A DNA stretch of 64,000 nt from DATJKD01 sp963834855. GTDB taxonomy: Bacteria > Pseudomonadota > Gammaproteobacteria > Steroidobacterales > Steroidobacteraceae. The stretch's first letter is position 1; each line of letters opens with the position of its first letter. The stretch is from NCBI GenBank assembly GCA_963834855.1, contig CAWIDH010000031.1, forward strand, positions 99,052-163,051, read 5' to 3'. The notes under the pieces are model-generated. The model had not been told where the DNA came from. It made no database searches and was given only the letters and a program-made list of their open reading frames with translations. The position numbers and the translations under genes were made by a program. Shown here piece after piece: positions 46,901 through 55,162 of this stretch.

Positions 46901-49732
46901 GGCGCGGGCGTACTGGCGGCTCAAGGGCCTGGTTGCCGATCTGGTGATCTGGAACGAGGAGCACGCCGGCTACCGTCAGCAACTGCACGACGAGGTCATG
47001 GGCCTGGTCGCCGGCTGAAGCCGGCGCGATCGACCGGCCCGGCGGCATCTTCGTCCGCAGCGCCGATCACATCACGCCCGAAGACCGGTATCCTGCTGCA
47101 GGCGGTGGCGCGCGTCGTGATCGTGGACAACCGCGGCACGCTCGCGGAGCAGATCAAGCGTCGTGTGCCGCCGGCTGCGCCGCTGGCGCTGCTGGCGACG
47201 ACGAAGCGCAATCCGCCCGAGGACGCCGTCCCCGCGGCCACGCCTCGCGCCGACCTGATATTGACGAACGGTGCCGGCGGATTCACGCCCGACGGGCGCG
47301 AATACGTGATCACGCTCGCGTCCGGGCAGTCGACGCCGGCCCCGTGGGTCAACGTGATTGCCAACCCGCAGTTCGGAACGGTCGTGTCCGACAGCGGCTC
47401 CGCGTACACCTGGAGCGAAAACGCGCACGAGTACCGCCTCACCCCGTGGCACAACGACCCGATCATCGACGGAAGCGGAGAGGCGTTCTATCTGCGTGAC
47501 GAGGTGACCGGACGCTACTGGTCACCGACCCCCGGGCCGGCCCCCGGACGACGGCCCTACGTGAGCCGGCACGGTTTCGGCTACAGCGCTTTCGAACACG
47601 AGGCAGCGGGCATTCGATCGGAACTGATCGTGCACGTTGCGACGGATGCGCCGGTCAAGTTCTGGGTGCTGAAGGTCCGCAACGAATCGGGCGAGCCGCG
47701 CCGGCTCTCCTGCACCGGCTACCTCGAGTGGGTGCTGGGCGATCTGCGTGCGAAATCCGCGATGCACGTGACCACGGAGATCGATCCGAAGACGTCTGCC
47801 TTGTTCGCACGCAACCCGTTCAACTCGGACTTTCCGGACCGGATTGCCTTCTTCGACGTCGACGACCAGGGTGCACGCCGGACCGTGACGGGCGATCGCG
47901 CGGAATTCCTCGGCCGCAATGGAACGATGCAGAGACCTGCAGCGATGACCAGGTCGCGGCTGTCGGGCAGGGTGGGGGCGATGCTCGACCCTTGCGCCGC
48001 GATCCAGGTAACGTTCGAGCTCGGCGCGGGACAGGAGCGTCAGCTCGTCTTCCGCATGGGGGTGGGCACGGGTCTCGACGACACACGGGCGCTGGTAACC
48101 CGCTTTCGCGGTGCGGCGGCATCGCGAGCTGCGCTCGAAGCCGTGTGGGAGTACTGGAAACGGACGCTCGGGGCCGTGCAGGTCGAGACACCCGACGAAT
48201 CACTGAACGTTCTCGCAAACGGCTGGCTGATCTACCAGACGCTGGGTTGCCGGCTCTGGGCGCGGAGCGGGTTCTACCAGTCGGGCGGCGCTTTCGGATT
48301 CCGCGACCAGCTGCAGGATGTCATGGCGCTCATTCATGCCGAGGCTCGCCTGACGCGCGCGCAACTGTTGCTGTGCGCGAGCCGGCAGTTCGTCGAGGGC
48401 GATGTACAGCATTGGTGGCATCCGCCTGCCGGACGTGGTGTCCGCACCCGTTGCTCCGACGACTACCTGTGGCTGCCGCTCGCGACCTGCCGCTACGTAT
48501 TCGCGATTGGCGACACGGGTGTACTCGACGAAACCGTGCCGTTCCTCGAAGGGCGGGCGGTCCATCCGGACGACGAGTCCTACTACGACATGCCCGGGCG
48601 GGCGGGCGACACCGCGTCGCTGTACCAGCACTGCGTGCGCGCCGTCCGGTACGGGTTCCGTTTCGGGTCGCATGGCCTGCCTCTGATGGGTTCCGGCGAC
48701 TGGAACGACGGCATGAACAAGGTGGGCATACACGGCCAGGGGGAAAGCGTCTGGCTGGGTTTCTTTCTCTACGACGTGCTGCAGCAGTTCTCGAGACTTG
48801 CACGCCTGCATGGCGATTCCACATTCGCCGACGAGTGTGATGCCGTTCGCACGCGGCTGCGCGAGAGCATCGAGCGTCACGGCTGGGACGGGCAGTGGTA
48901 TCGACGCGCGTATTTCGACGACGGGACACCGCTCGGCTCGGCAACGAATCCCGAATGCCGCATCGATTCGATCTCGCAGAGCTGGTCCGTGCTGTCCGGT
49001 GCAGGCGATGCCGGGCGGGCGCGGCGCGCGATGGATGCGCTCGATTCGCAACTCGTACGGCGCGGCGATTCGCTGATCCAGCTGCTCGATCCGCCATTCG
49101 ACCAGTCGAGCCTCGATCCCGGCTACATACGCGGTTACGTTCCCGGTGTGCGCGAGAACGGCGGCCAGTACACGCACGCCGCAATCTGGGCGTCGATGGC
49201 ATTCGCAGATCTCGGCGACGCACGGCGAGCCTGGGAACTGCTGACGATGATCAACCCGGTGAATCACTCGCTTTCCAGTCAGGATGCGGCCACCTACAAG
49301 GTGGAGCCCTATGTCGTTGCCGCGGACGTGTACGGTTCGTCGCCGCACGTCGGGCGGGGCGGCTGGACCTGGTACACCGGCTCGGCGGGGTGGCTGTATC
49401 GCCTGATCGTCGAATCACTGCTCGGATTGCGTCTCGACGTCGACAAGCTGCGGTTCAAGCCTTGCCTTCCGCCGCACTGGCGGTCGTTCAAGCTGCATTA
49501 CCGCTATCGCAGGACGACGTATCACATACTCGTCACACAGAGGCCAGCGACCGGCGCGGAGAATGCCGGGCAGATGACGGTCACGGTGGATGGCATGCCT
49601 CGACGTGACCAGGCGGTGCCGCTGATCAATGACCGCATCGAGCATTCGGTCGAGGTGAGCGTTCTGACTTCGCCCACCGCCGGCGATGAGCGCGCGCTTT
49701 CGAGCGGCGCAGATCCGAGCTTCGCGCCGTGA
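40904..49732 (+). CDS. ndvB: Cyclic beta-1,2-glucan synthase (NdvB/ChvB-like), with three +1 errors around 46892-47089
   Basis: 2942 residues, matching the about 2800-2900 of NdvB/ChvB. Order: N-terminal domain; membrane segments about 425-490; GT84 glycosyltransferase with LDTDTQLPRDA and SRRHRWIRGDWQ; more membrane segments about 820-1010; a glycoamylase-like domain (ISESGYNFVDANRTYQYRAF); then GH94 modules ending with GSGDWNDGMNKVG. It polymerises UDP-glucose at the inner membrane, then cyclises and exports periplasmic glucan. Residues about 1997-2062 are out of frame: restoring single bases at 46892, 47016 and 47089 gives ARAYWRLKGLVADLVIWNEE and PGGIFVRSADHITPEDR. TTG start with GGAG upstream. 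Confidence 0.93.
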   Translation: MKLTGASLLAHVRYAVARLRPNDLSSEAALAEPPLRSELLSADQLEQRGRDLAGIHTVSQRRGTDKLLPRLTANEDILRATFAQLTEAIAADRRVTPASEWLLDNFYLVEEQIRTARRHLPRNYSRELPQLAAGSCAGFPRVYDIALETIAHGDGRVDLERLKRFIAAYEGVTALKLGELWAIPIMLRLALIENIRRVALRITAGRIDRDLAEVWARRMIGTVERDPKDLILVIADMARSEPPMSAPFVSEFVRLLQGQSPALGLALSWIEQRLAEPGLTTAQLIQAGNQNQAADQVTVGNSIGSLRYIASVDWRSFVEAVSEVDQVLRTDPAGAYEGMDFATRNRYRQVIERIAKRSRKSEREIAEAAIRLASDAAARAGADDIEDPRRAHVGYYLIDRGLRELERLARFHRPVSEVVRDTVGRAPLLAYLGAIVLITILTSAVLLPAAGNASGWRLAIYVAAAVLATSQLAVALVNWLATLFVAPRALPRMDFSTAIPLTSRTLVIVPTFLTTIAGIDDLVEALEVRFLANRDSSLRFGLLTDFPDADAETLPADDTLLRHARMCVEGLNGQYGDDIFYLFHRPRRWNAGERVWMGYERKRGKLADLNWLLRKGASESAAERFSLVVGDIEALANTRYVITLDTDTQLPRDAAHELVGTMAHPLNRPGYDPAGQRVCRGYGILQPRVSPSLPGTSRSIYARLYSGDAGIDPYTRTVSDLYQDWFGEGSFIGKGIYDVDAFEQALNGRFPENRILSHDLLEGCYARSGLLSDIEVFEDHPASYLTDVSRRHRWIRGDWQIASWLLPWVPVGDGRLQRNPLSALSLWKIADNLRRSLVPVALLLLLLAGWLILPSPRLWTLGVAGVLFAPAFLGFIQQLFRKPPDSVLRLHAAATLRSAVVRGAQAGLALACLPHEAFVNADAVLRTTWRMLVSHRRRLAWSPFGARSQDSVPSLRGSFRPMWVAPAVATATLAGLAVSRPAALAWAAPVLALWLSAPVITWWLSRPVARREPRLKPSQEVFLRGLARRTWAYFETFVGSEDHWLPPDNFQELPVPSVAHRTSPTNMGLAVLANLTAYDFGYLTAGGLLARTSNTFRSMASLERYRGHFYNWYDTRTLRPLLPMYVSTVDSGNLASYVLTLRAGLLALPDDPILSRRALAGLADTLHVLQESIGADAGAALAALRHEVDSGTVAGPMPLRDAKRRIDRLVELAGTLSIPDAGYDVRDTTADTSRTSDWTAMLLRQSQAVRDELASLAPWLSLPAAPAGLAALLPDTRTPSLREVADLESKLSPDIAHSLETCADSSIRDWLIELRESVAAGSAVARQAIQDSERLGAQAGEFANVEHGFLYDRSRRLFRIGFNVSERRLDSSYYDLLASEARLCSFLAIAQGAVPQESWFALGRMLAIAGGEPVLVSWSGSMFEYLMPQLVMPSYPNTLIDQTNRAAVQRQIDYGRQRGVPWGISESGYNFVDANRTYQYRAFGVPGLGLQRGLGDDLVVAPYASALALMVEPEAACTNLERLAGVGLLGRFGMFEAIDYTPNRLPRGQTGAIVHSYMAHHQAMSLLAFADLLLNHPLHARFESDPVFKATLTLLHERIPRSAAVHPHPAALPGASVVSEQPLAATRVIASPDTTAPEVLLLSNGRYHVLVTGAGGGYSRWKDLAVTRWQEDPTRDHWGTFCYIRDLASGEFWSNASQPTPRRPEHYEAIFTEGRAEFHRQDRLDGALIETRTEVVVSPEDDIELRRIRIINRSRARRAVDFTTYAEVVMAPAPADTLHPAFSKLFVQTEILRPKRALLCTRRPRSRDEQPGWMFHLATVRGGLPGELSFETDRAAFIGRGRTAANPRALETNEPLSGREGPVLDPIVAIQQQIVLDPDQSVTIDVVTGVAATRDDAEHLIDRYQDRHLADRVFGLAWTHNQVVLRQLDITESEAQVYQRLAGAVVYAGAALRADASTVLSNRRGQSSLWGYAISGDLPIVLLKISDRENIQLVRQTAAGAGVLAAQGPGCRSGDLERGARRLPSATARRGHGPGRRLKPARSTGPAASSSAAPITSRPKTGILLQAVARVVIVDNRGTLAEQIKRRVPPAAPLALLATTKRNPPEDAVPAATPRADLILTNGAGGFTPDGREYVITLASGQSTPAPWVNVIANPQFGTVVSDSGSAYTWSENAHEYRLTPWHNDPIIDGSGEAFYLRDEVTGRYWSPTPGPAPGRRPYVSRHGFGYSAFEHEAAGIRSELIVHVATDAPVKFWVLKVRNESGEPRRLSCTGYLEWVLGDLRAKSAMHVTTEIDPKTSALFARNPFNSDFPDRIAFFDVDDQGARRTVTGDRAEFLGRNGTMQRPAAMTRSRLSGRVGAMLDPCAAIQVTFELGAGQERQLVFRMGVGTGLDDTRALVTRFRGAAASRAALEAVWEYWKRTLGAVQVETPDESLNVLANGWLIYQTLGCRLWARSGFYQSGGAFGFRDQLQDVMALIHAEARLTRAQLLLCASRQFVEGDVQHWWHPPAGRGVRTRCSDDYLWLPLATCRYVFAIGDTGVLDETVPFLEGRAVHPDDESYYDMPGRAGDTASLYQHCVRAVRYGFRFGSHGLPLMGSGDWNDGMNKVGIHGQGESVWLGFFLYDVLQQFSRLARLHGDSTFADECDAVRTRLRESIERHGWDGQWYRRAYFDDGTPLGSATNPECRIDSISQSWSVLSGAGDAGRARRAMDALDSQLVRRGDSLIQLLDPPFDQSSLDPGYIRGYVPGVRENGGQYTHAAIWASMAFADLGDARRAWELLTMINPVNHSLSSQDAATYKVEPYVVAADVYGSSPHVGRGGWTWYTGSAGWLYRLIVESLLGLRLDVDKLRFKPCLPPHWRSFKLHYRYRRTTYHILVTQRPATGAENAGQMTVTVDGMPRRDQAVPLINDRIEHSVEVSVLTSPTAGDERALSSGADPSFAP

Positions 49733-50936
49733 TCAGTGCAGAAAACCTGTGCCGTGATCCATCGGCGACAAGCCGAGGTGCCGGGCGAGACTCTGTCCGA
49801 TGTCCGCCATGCTCGCGCGCCGGCCAAGCGGGCCGGGCGTGACGTCCGGGCCGGCGGCCAGCACCGGCACGTGCTCGCGAGTGTGATCGCTGCCCGGCCA
49901 GGTCGGGTCGCATCCGTGGTCGGCGCTCAGAATCGCGACGTCGCCCGCTCCGAGACGCTCGAGCAGCTCGGGCATGCGCGTGTCGAAATACTCGAGCGCC
50001 GCGGCGTAGCCCTCGACGTCGCGTCGATGGCCGTAAAGCATGTCGAAATCGACGAAGTTCGCTGAAGACGATCGAGCGGTCCGGCGCGGCTTGCATTGCA
50101 GCCAGCGTGGCGTCGAATAGCGCCGCATTGCCCGTGGCCTTGATCTCGCGGCTGATGCCTTGGTGCGCGAAGATATCGGGAATCTTGCCGATGCCGATCA
50201 CCTCGCCGCCCGCGGCGACGAGCTTGTCGAGCACGGTCGGCGCGGGCGGCGGCACGGCATAGTCGCGGCGATTGCCGGTGCGCACGAAATCGTTCGCGCG
50301 CGCGTCCCGACGAAACGGCCGTGCGATGACGCGGCCGATCCGGTACTCGTCGACCAGCTCGCGGGCGATCAGGCACAGGTCGAGCAGCCGCTCGAGGCCG
50401 AAGGCCTCCTCGTGCGCCGCGATCTGGAACACGCTGTCGGCCGAGGTGTAGACGATCGGCTTGCCCGTCCGGACGTGCTCCTCGCCCAGTCGCTCGATGA
50501 TCTCCGTCCCCGAGGCGTGACAGTTGCCGAGCACGCCCGGCAGCCGGCCGCGCTCGATCAGCTTCGCGAGCAGCGGCTCCGGGAACGCGTGGTCCGGGTC
50601 GCGGAAATATCCCCACTCGTAGAGCACCGGCACGCCGGCCATCTCCCAGTGTCCGCTCGGCGTGTCCTTGCCCGTGCTGAGCTCGGCCGCGTAACCGTAC
50701 GCGCCCTCGATGTCGACGTCCGTCGCGCAACCCTCTGGAAATTGCCCGCAACTGTCCCGTGCGGCGTGCAGCAGGCCAAGCCGCGCAAGATTCGGCAGCG
50801 CGAGCGGCCGGCCTGCCCGGGCGCGTCGCTCGGCGATGTGCCCCAGCGTGTTGGCGCCCACGTCGCCGAACTTCTCCGCGTCGGCGGTGGCACCGATCCC
50901 GAAGGAGTCGAGGACGAGAATTACGGCGCGTGTCAT
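49733..50936 (-). CDS. deoB: Phosphopentomutase, one apparent +1 frameshift near 50060
   Basis: About 400 residues when joined, the DeoB length. Alkaline-phosphatase fold: LVLDSFGIGATADAEKFGDVGANTLGH (metal-site Asp), STGKDTPSGHWEMAG, YTSADSVFQIAAHEE; then after the break NFVDFDMLYGHRRD, LSADHGCDPTW and HTREHVPVL with the remaining metal ligands. Interconverts (deoxy)ribose-1- and 5-phosphate, linking deoD to deoC. Convergent with the glucan synthase: their stops abut as TGATCA with no spacer. ATG 50936 has AAGGAGG upstream. Confidence 0.92.
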
Positions 50937-50955
50937 CGGCGAAGGCCTCCTTGGG

Positions 50956-52179
50956 TCACGGCGCCTGCAGCGACACGAAGAGCCCCGCCAGAACGGCGCT
51001 CATCAGGCTGGCAAGCGTGCCGGCAACAACGGCCTTGAGTCCCATCCGCGCGATGTCGGAGTCGTCGCTCGGGCACCAGGCTGCCGAGGCCGCCGAGCAT
51101 CATCGCGATCGAGGACAGGTTCGCAAAGCCGCAGAGCGCGAATGTCATGACGACCTGCGTGTGGTTCGAGAGCTGCTCCTTGATCTCGACGAAGTTCACG
51201 TAGGCGACGAACTCGTTGACCACGAACTTCTGGCCGATCAGGCTGCCGGCGGCGACCGCCTCGTTCCACGGGACCCCGAGCAGGAAGGCGAGCGGCGCGA
51301 GCAGGTAGCCGAGAATGGCCTGGAAGGTCAGGCCCTCGAGGCCGAAGAAGCCGCCCGATCCCGCCGATCATCCCGTTCACGAGCGCGATCAAGGCAATGA
51401 AGGCGAGCAGCATCGCGCCGATGTTGAGCGCCAGCATCAGGCCGTCGCGCGCGCCGTTGGCCGCCGCTTCGAAGATGTTCACCGGCTTCGCATCGTCGCT
51501 GTACTGGACGTGGACGAGCTGCGGGTCGCGGTAGTCGGTCTCGGGCACGAGGATCTTCGCCATCAGCAGCCCGCCCGGCGCGCCCATGAAGCTCGCCGTG
51601 ATCAGGTACTTGAGGCTCACGCCCATCGTCGCGAACCCCGCCATCACGGCGCCGGCGATCGTGGCCATGCCGACCGTCATGATCGCGAACAGCTCCGAGT
51701 TCGTGGTCGCGGCCAGGTATGGCCGGACGACCAGGGGCGCCTCGGTGTGGCCCATGAAGATGTTCGCCACCGCCGACATCGATTCCGTGCGGCTGGTCTT
51801 GAGCAGCCGGTGCAGCAGCCCGCCGAGAAACGACACGACCCGCTGCATGATGCCGAGGTAGTAGAGCGTCGCCATCAGCGAGGCGAAGAACACGATCACG
51901 GGCAGCACGTGGATCGCGAAGATGAATCCCATCTCCTCCCGCTCGCTGAGCGGCCCGAACAGGAAGCGGATGCCGACGTTCGCGTAGTCGATGACGTTCT
52001 GCACGCCCTGCACGAGCCCGTTGAGTACGACGTCGCCTCGCGGCACGTACAGGATGAGCGCCGCAATGCCCACTTGCAGCGCGAAAGCCGTGCCGAGCGT
52101 GCGGAAGTTGAGGTGCCTCGCGGTCGCTCGACAGCAGCAGCGCCAGGGCGAACAGCGTGACGATGCCGACCAGGCTCAT
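50956..52179 (-). CDS. nupC: NupC-type concentrative nucleoside transporter, three apparent +1 frameshifts
   Basis: About 406 residues after joining. N-terminus MSLVGIVTLFALALLLSSDR, then RHLNFRTLGTAFALQVGIAALIL (after a break near 52120), GMQRVVSFLGG-type core, SMSAVANIFMGHTEAPLVVRPYL, ITASFMGAPGG, then GGFFGLEGLTFQAILGYLLAPLAFLLGVPW (after 51360), KFVVNEFVAYVNF, and MGLKAVVAGTLASLMSAVLAG (after 51065). These are the CNT-family signatures for proton- or sodium-coupled nucleoside import. 19 nt upstream of deoB, hence one unit. ATG 52191 is an alternative start. Confidence 0.9.
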
Positions 52180-52339
52180 GATCGTTGTCATTTCTTGGAC
52201 CAGCTCCGGGCGGTTGCCGGCTAGTGTCCCACATCCGCCGCAGTCCGGCAGTTCGCGGCTAAACTGGTGCGCATGAGCGTCTCCCAGGACACCGAGCCGG
52301 CCACCGGCAGCCGCCGTCGGCAGAGCTGCACCGGCGGTC

Positions 52340-53255
52340 ATGATGGTCCGGCCGGCGGCTTTCTGCTGGAACGCCGAGACCTGCGACAGCAACCACTTCC
52401 AGCTCCGTGCCGCGCCGTCCGATGCGGGGCTGGCGGCGGCCGCCGTGAACGAGTTCGACGCCATGGTCGCCGCCCTGCGCGCCGCCGGTGTGACGGTGCA
52501 CGTGTTCGAGGACCGGCCGGAGCCCTGCTGCCCGGATGCCGTGTTTCCGAACAACTGGGTGAGCTTCCACGACGACGGCACGGTCGTGCTGTACCCGATG
52601 CTCGCGCCGACGCGGCGCCGCGAGCGGCGACCGGAGCTGCTGCAGGAGCTGGTGCAGCGCGGTGACTACTCCGTCTCGCGCCTGCTCGATCTCACGCACC
52701 ATGAGCTCGAGCATCGGTACCTCGAAGGCACCGGCAGCGTCGTGCTCGATCACGTCGCACGCGTCGCTTATGCCTGTCCGTCGCCGCGTACGCACGGCCC
52801 GGTCCTGCAGGAGTTTGCGAGCGAGCTCGGCTTCGAGCCCTGCGTATTCGCAGCGCGTGGCCGCGACGGCACGGCGATCTACCACACGAACGTCCTGCTC
52901 GCGATCGGCGAGCGGTTCGCGGTCGTCTGTCTGGAATCGATCGTGGCGGACGATCGGTCGCGGGTGCTGCGCAAGCTCGAGGCCGGGGGGCGCACCGTGG
53001 TCGACATCGGCTTCGACGCGCTCGAGGCCTTCGCGGGCAACATGCTCGAGCTGCGCGCCGCCGACGGCGCCGGCGTGCTCGTGATGTCGGCGCAGGCCCG
53101 CGCGGGCCTCGCTCCGGGCCAGTACGACAGCGCTCGCAGCCTGCGTGGATCGGGTCGTCGTGGCGCCCGTCGACCGCATCGAGCAGGCCGGCGGCGGCTC
53201 GGTGCGCTGCATGCTGGCCGAAGTGTTCCTGCCGCTGCGGCCGAACGGAGGCTAG
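52340..53255 (+). CDS. ctlX: CtlX-like amidinotransferase/dimethylarginine-dimethylaminohydrolase family hydrolase, apparent +1 frameshift
   Basis: About 305 residues. Guanidino-modifying (pentein) fold: MVRPAAFCWNAET, CCPDAVFPNNWVSFHDDG (Asn/Asp substrate side), EGTGSVVLDHVARVAY, YHTNVLLAIGERFAVV and the nucleophile-region tail SVRCMLAEVFLP with Cys in RCML. The last about 40 residues follow a break at 53129 (extra A gives AGCGCT). The start is uncertain: an upstream ATG at 52273 would need one more base removed. Probably hydrolyses a citrulline- or guanidine-containing amino acid. Divergent from nupC. Confidence 0.82.
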
Positions 53256-53279
53256 AATCCCGCCCGGTCGGGGGAATTC

Positions 53280-53921
53280 GTGCTCGAACTCGGCGTCAAA
53301 AGCCTCATCGCCTACCTGCTCGGCTCGATCATCGGCAGCCTGCTGCTCGGGCGGCTGCGCGGCGTCGATATCCGCACGCTCGGCAGCGGTAATGCGGGCG
53401 GCACGAATGCGCTTCGGACCCAGGGATGGCCGTTCGCGCTCGGCGTGATGGCGATCGACATAGGCAAGGCGGTGTTCGCGGTCGGCGTGCTGCCCGGTCT
53501 CGACCTGCCGCTCATCGGGATCAAGCCGCGTCTCGACCGCCAGTGGCTTGCGGTCGCCTGCGCGATCGCCGTCGTGGTCGGGCACGTCTATCCGCTCTGG
53601 CACGAATTCCGAGGCGGCAAAGGTGCGGCGACGCTGATCGGTGCGGTCGCCGTACTGGCGCCCGGCGCCCTGATTCCGGTGTTCGCCGTCTGGCTGGTCA
53701 CGGTGACTGCTCACCGGTTTCGTCGGTCTCGGCAGCATGCTCGGCAGCCTCGCGCTGCCGGTGTACTTCGCGCTGTAGACCGGCCGGTGAACGTCGCTCT
53801 GCTCGCCTTCGGCGTGCTGATGGCCGCCTTCGTCGTCTACACGCACCGCGTCAACATCGCGCGAATGCGTGCCGGAACGGAAAGTCGTGCGCGGCGCCTC
53901 TGGCTGCTGCGCCCGCGATGA
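53280..53921 (+). CDS. plsY: Acyl-phosphate glycerol-3-phosphate acyltransferase PlsY, out of frame between 53706 and about 53765
   Basis: 213 residues. Membrane protein with the PlsY loops GSGNAGGTNALRTQG and HVYPLWHEFRGGKGAAT. In the middle the continuous frame is nonsense (HRFRRSRQHARQPRA), whereas the next frame gives LLTGFVGLGSMLGSLALPVYFAL. Frame returns before VNVALLAFGVLMAAFVVYTHRVNI. So one base is extra at 53706 (making CGGTGA-CTGC-TCACCG), with a compensating missing base near 53765. Acylates glycerol-3-phosphate at the inner membrane. GTG start; ATGA overlap with birA. Confidence 0.88.
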   Translation: MLELGVKSLIAYLLGSIIGSLLLGRLRGVDIRTLGSGNAGGTNALRTQGWPFALGVMAIDIGKAVFAVGVLPGLDLPLIGIKPRLDRQWLAVACAIAVVVGHVYPLWHEFRGGKGAATLIGAVAVLAPGALIPVFAVWLVTVTAHRFRRSRQHARQPRAAGVLRAVDRPVNVALLAFGVLMAAFVVYTHRVNIARMRAGTESRARRLWLLRPR

Positions 53922-54943
53922 GCCCGACGGCACCGCGGCTGCTGGCCCTGCTCGGCGACGGCCGGCTGCATTCCGGTCCGCAGCTCGCAGCGTCGCTCGG
54001 CGTGTCGCGCGCCGCCGTGTGGAAGCTCGTCGGCGAGCTGCGTGACGTCGGCGTAACGATCGAGAGCGTGAACCGGCGCGGCTACCGGTCTGGCCGGGCC
54101 CGTCGAGCTGCTGGATGCGGAGCGCATGCGCGAGGAGGCGGGTCGGCTCGGGCCGCCGCCTTCCGGACGCACTGGCCGTGCTGTTCCTGACCGGGTCGAC
54201 CAACGACGATCTGCAGGCCGCGCCGCCGCCGTCGCCCGGCACGGCGCGGGTGGAATTCGCCGAGCTGCAGAATGCGGGACGCGGCCGCCGCGGCCGGCGC
54301 TGGATCGCGCCCTTCGGCAGCGGACTCACGTTCTCGATCGCCTGGACGTTTGCCGATACGCCGGCCGACCTGCCCGCGCTCGGGCTCGCGCTCGGAGTCA
54401 CGGTCGCAAGGGTCCTCGAGCGGCTGGGAGCGAGCGGCGTCGCGCTCAAGTGGCCGAACGACCTCCTGGTGCACGGACGCAAGCTCGGCGGCCTGCTGAC
54501 ACAGCTCAGGCAGGAAGCGGGCGGGCCCGCCACCGTCGTCGCGGGTCTCGGGCTCAACCTCGCGCTGCCCGCGGAGGCGAGGGAGCGAGCTGGACCGGAC
54601 CATCGGGCACGGCGCCGAGCCGGTGATGTCGCTGCCGGCCACGGATCTCGCAAGCGCGATGCCGCGCGGCGTGCCCTCGCGCAATCTCATCGCGACGGAG
54701 CTGGTGCTCGCGTTCGAGGATGCGTTCGTCGCGTTTGCGAAAGAGGGATACGCCGCCTTTGCCGGGGACTGGGCCGCGCTCGATGCGCTGCGCGACGCGC
54801 CGGTGCGCGTGCATCAGGGCAGCGAGCGGCTGGACGGGACCGCGCGAGGCACCGATCGCGACGGTGCGCTCCTCGTCGAGAGCGCCGGGCGGATGCTACG
54901 GGTGTTTTCGGGAGACGTCAGCGTCAGGGGCGCCGCGTCCTGA
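53918..54943 (+). CDS. birA: Biotin--[acetyl-CoA carboxylase] ligase / biotin repressor, three apparent +1 frameshifts
   Basis: About 340 residues once joined. N-terminal winged HTH (LLALLGDGRLHSGPQLAASLGVSRAAVWKLVGEL), so it can repress as well as ligate. Catalytic part: STNDDLQ, AELQNAGRGRRGRRWIAP (biotinyl-AMP loop), WPNDLLVHGRKLGGLL, GLGLNLALP. C-terminal SH3-like domain ends VFSGDVSVRGAAS. Breaks at 54089 (T, making ACCGGT), about 54160 (C in CCGCCGCC) and 54586 (C, making AGC-GA-GCT). Starts inside the plsY stop. Confidence 0.88.
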
Positions 54944-55154
54944 GCCGCTGTCGCAGCCGCCGCAGGCCGAACCGGCTTTCGCAGCAGTGCGAAGCAATCG
55001 CTTCCCGCAACCAGCGTGGGCACGCGGGCGACGCGTTCGACCAGGCGACTGCGCGATCGGCGAGCCGTCGTCGCAGCGCGCGCGGGGCGAGCGCCCACGC
55101 GGCGTACGCCGCGGCAGCGGTGACGATCAGCACTACAGCCAGGTTCTGCAACAC
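54896..55154 (-). CDS. FeoB-associated small membrane protein, probably frameshifted
   Basis: Starting at a GTG 8 nt after the feoB stop: LQNLAVVLIVTAAAAYAAWALAPRALRRRL (one membrane segment plus basic stretch), then WLREAIAS. In a neighbouring frame SACGGCDSGSG follows, giving the Cys-rich tail seen in small FeoB-linked proteins. The two parts join if one base is gained or lost near 54990. The tail overlaps the birA 3' end on the other strand. End position is uncertain. Confidence 0.45.
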
Positions 55155-55162
55155 GGGCGGCC

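Noticed and set aside
53766..53780. Stop codon TAG at 53766 as the true end of PlsY
   Set aside because: The following frame encodes the expected PlsY C-terminus (VNVALLAFGVLMAAFVVYTHR) and overlaps the birA start, so a local frame error is more likely than truncation.
52692..54653. 653-residue minus-strand frame over ctlX, plsY and birA
   Set aside because: Shadow frame; the plus strand encodes three recognisable conserved genes here.
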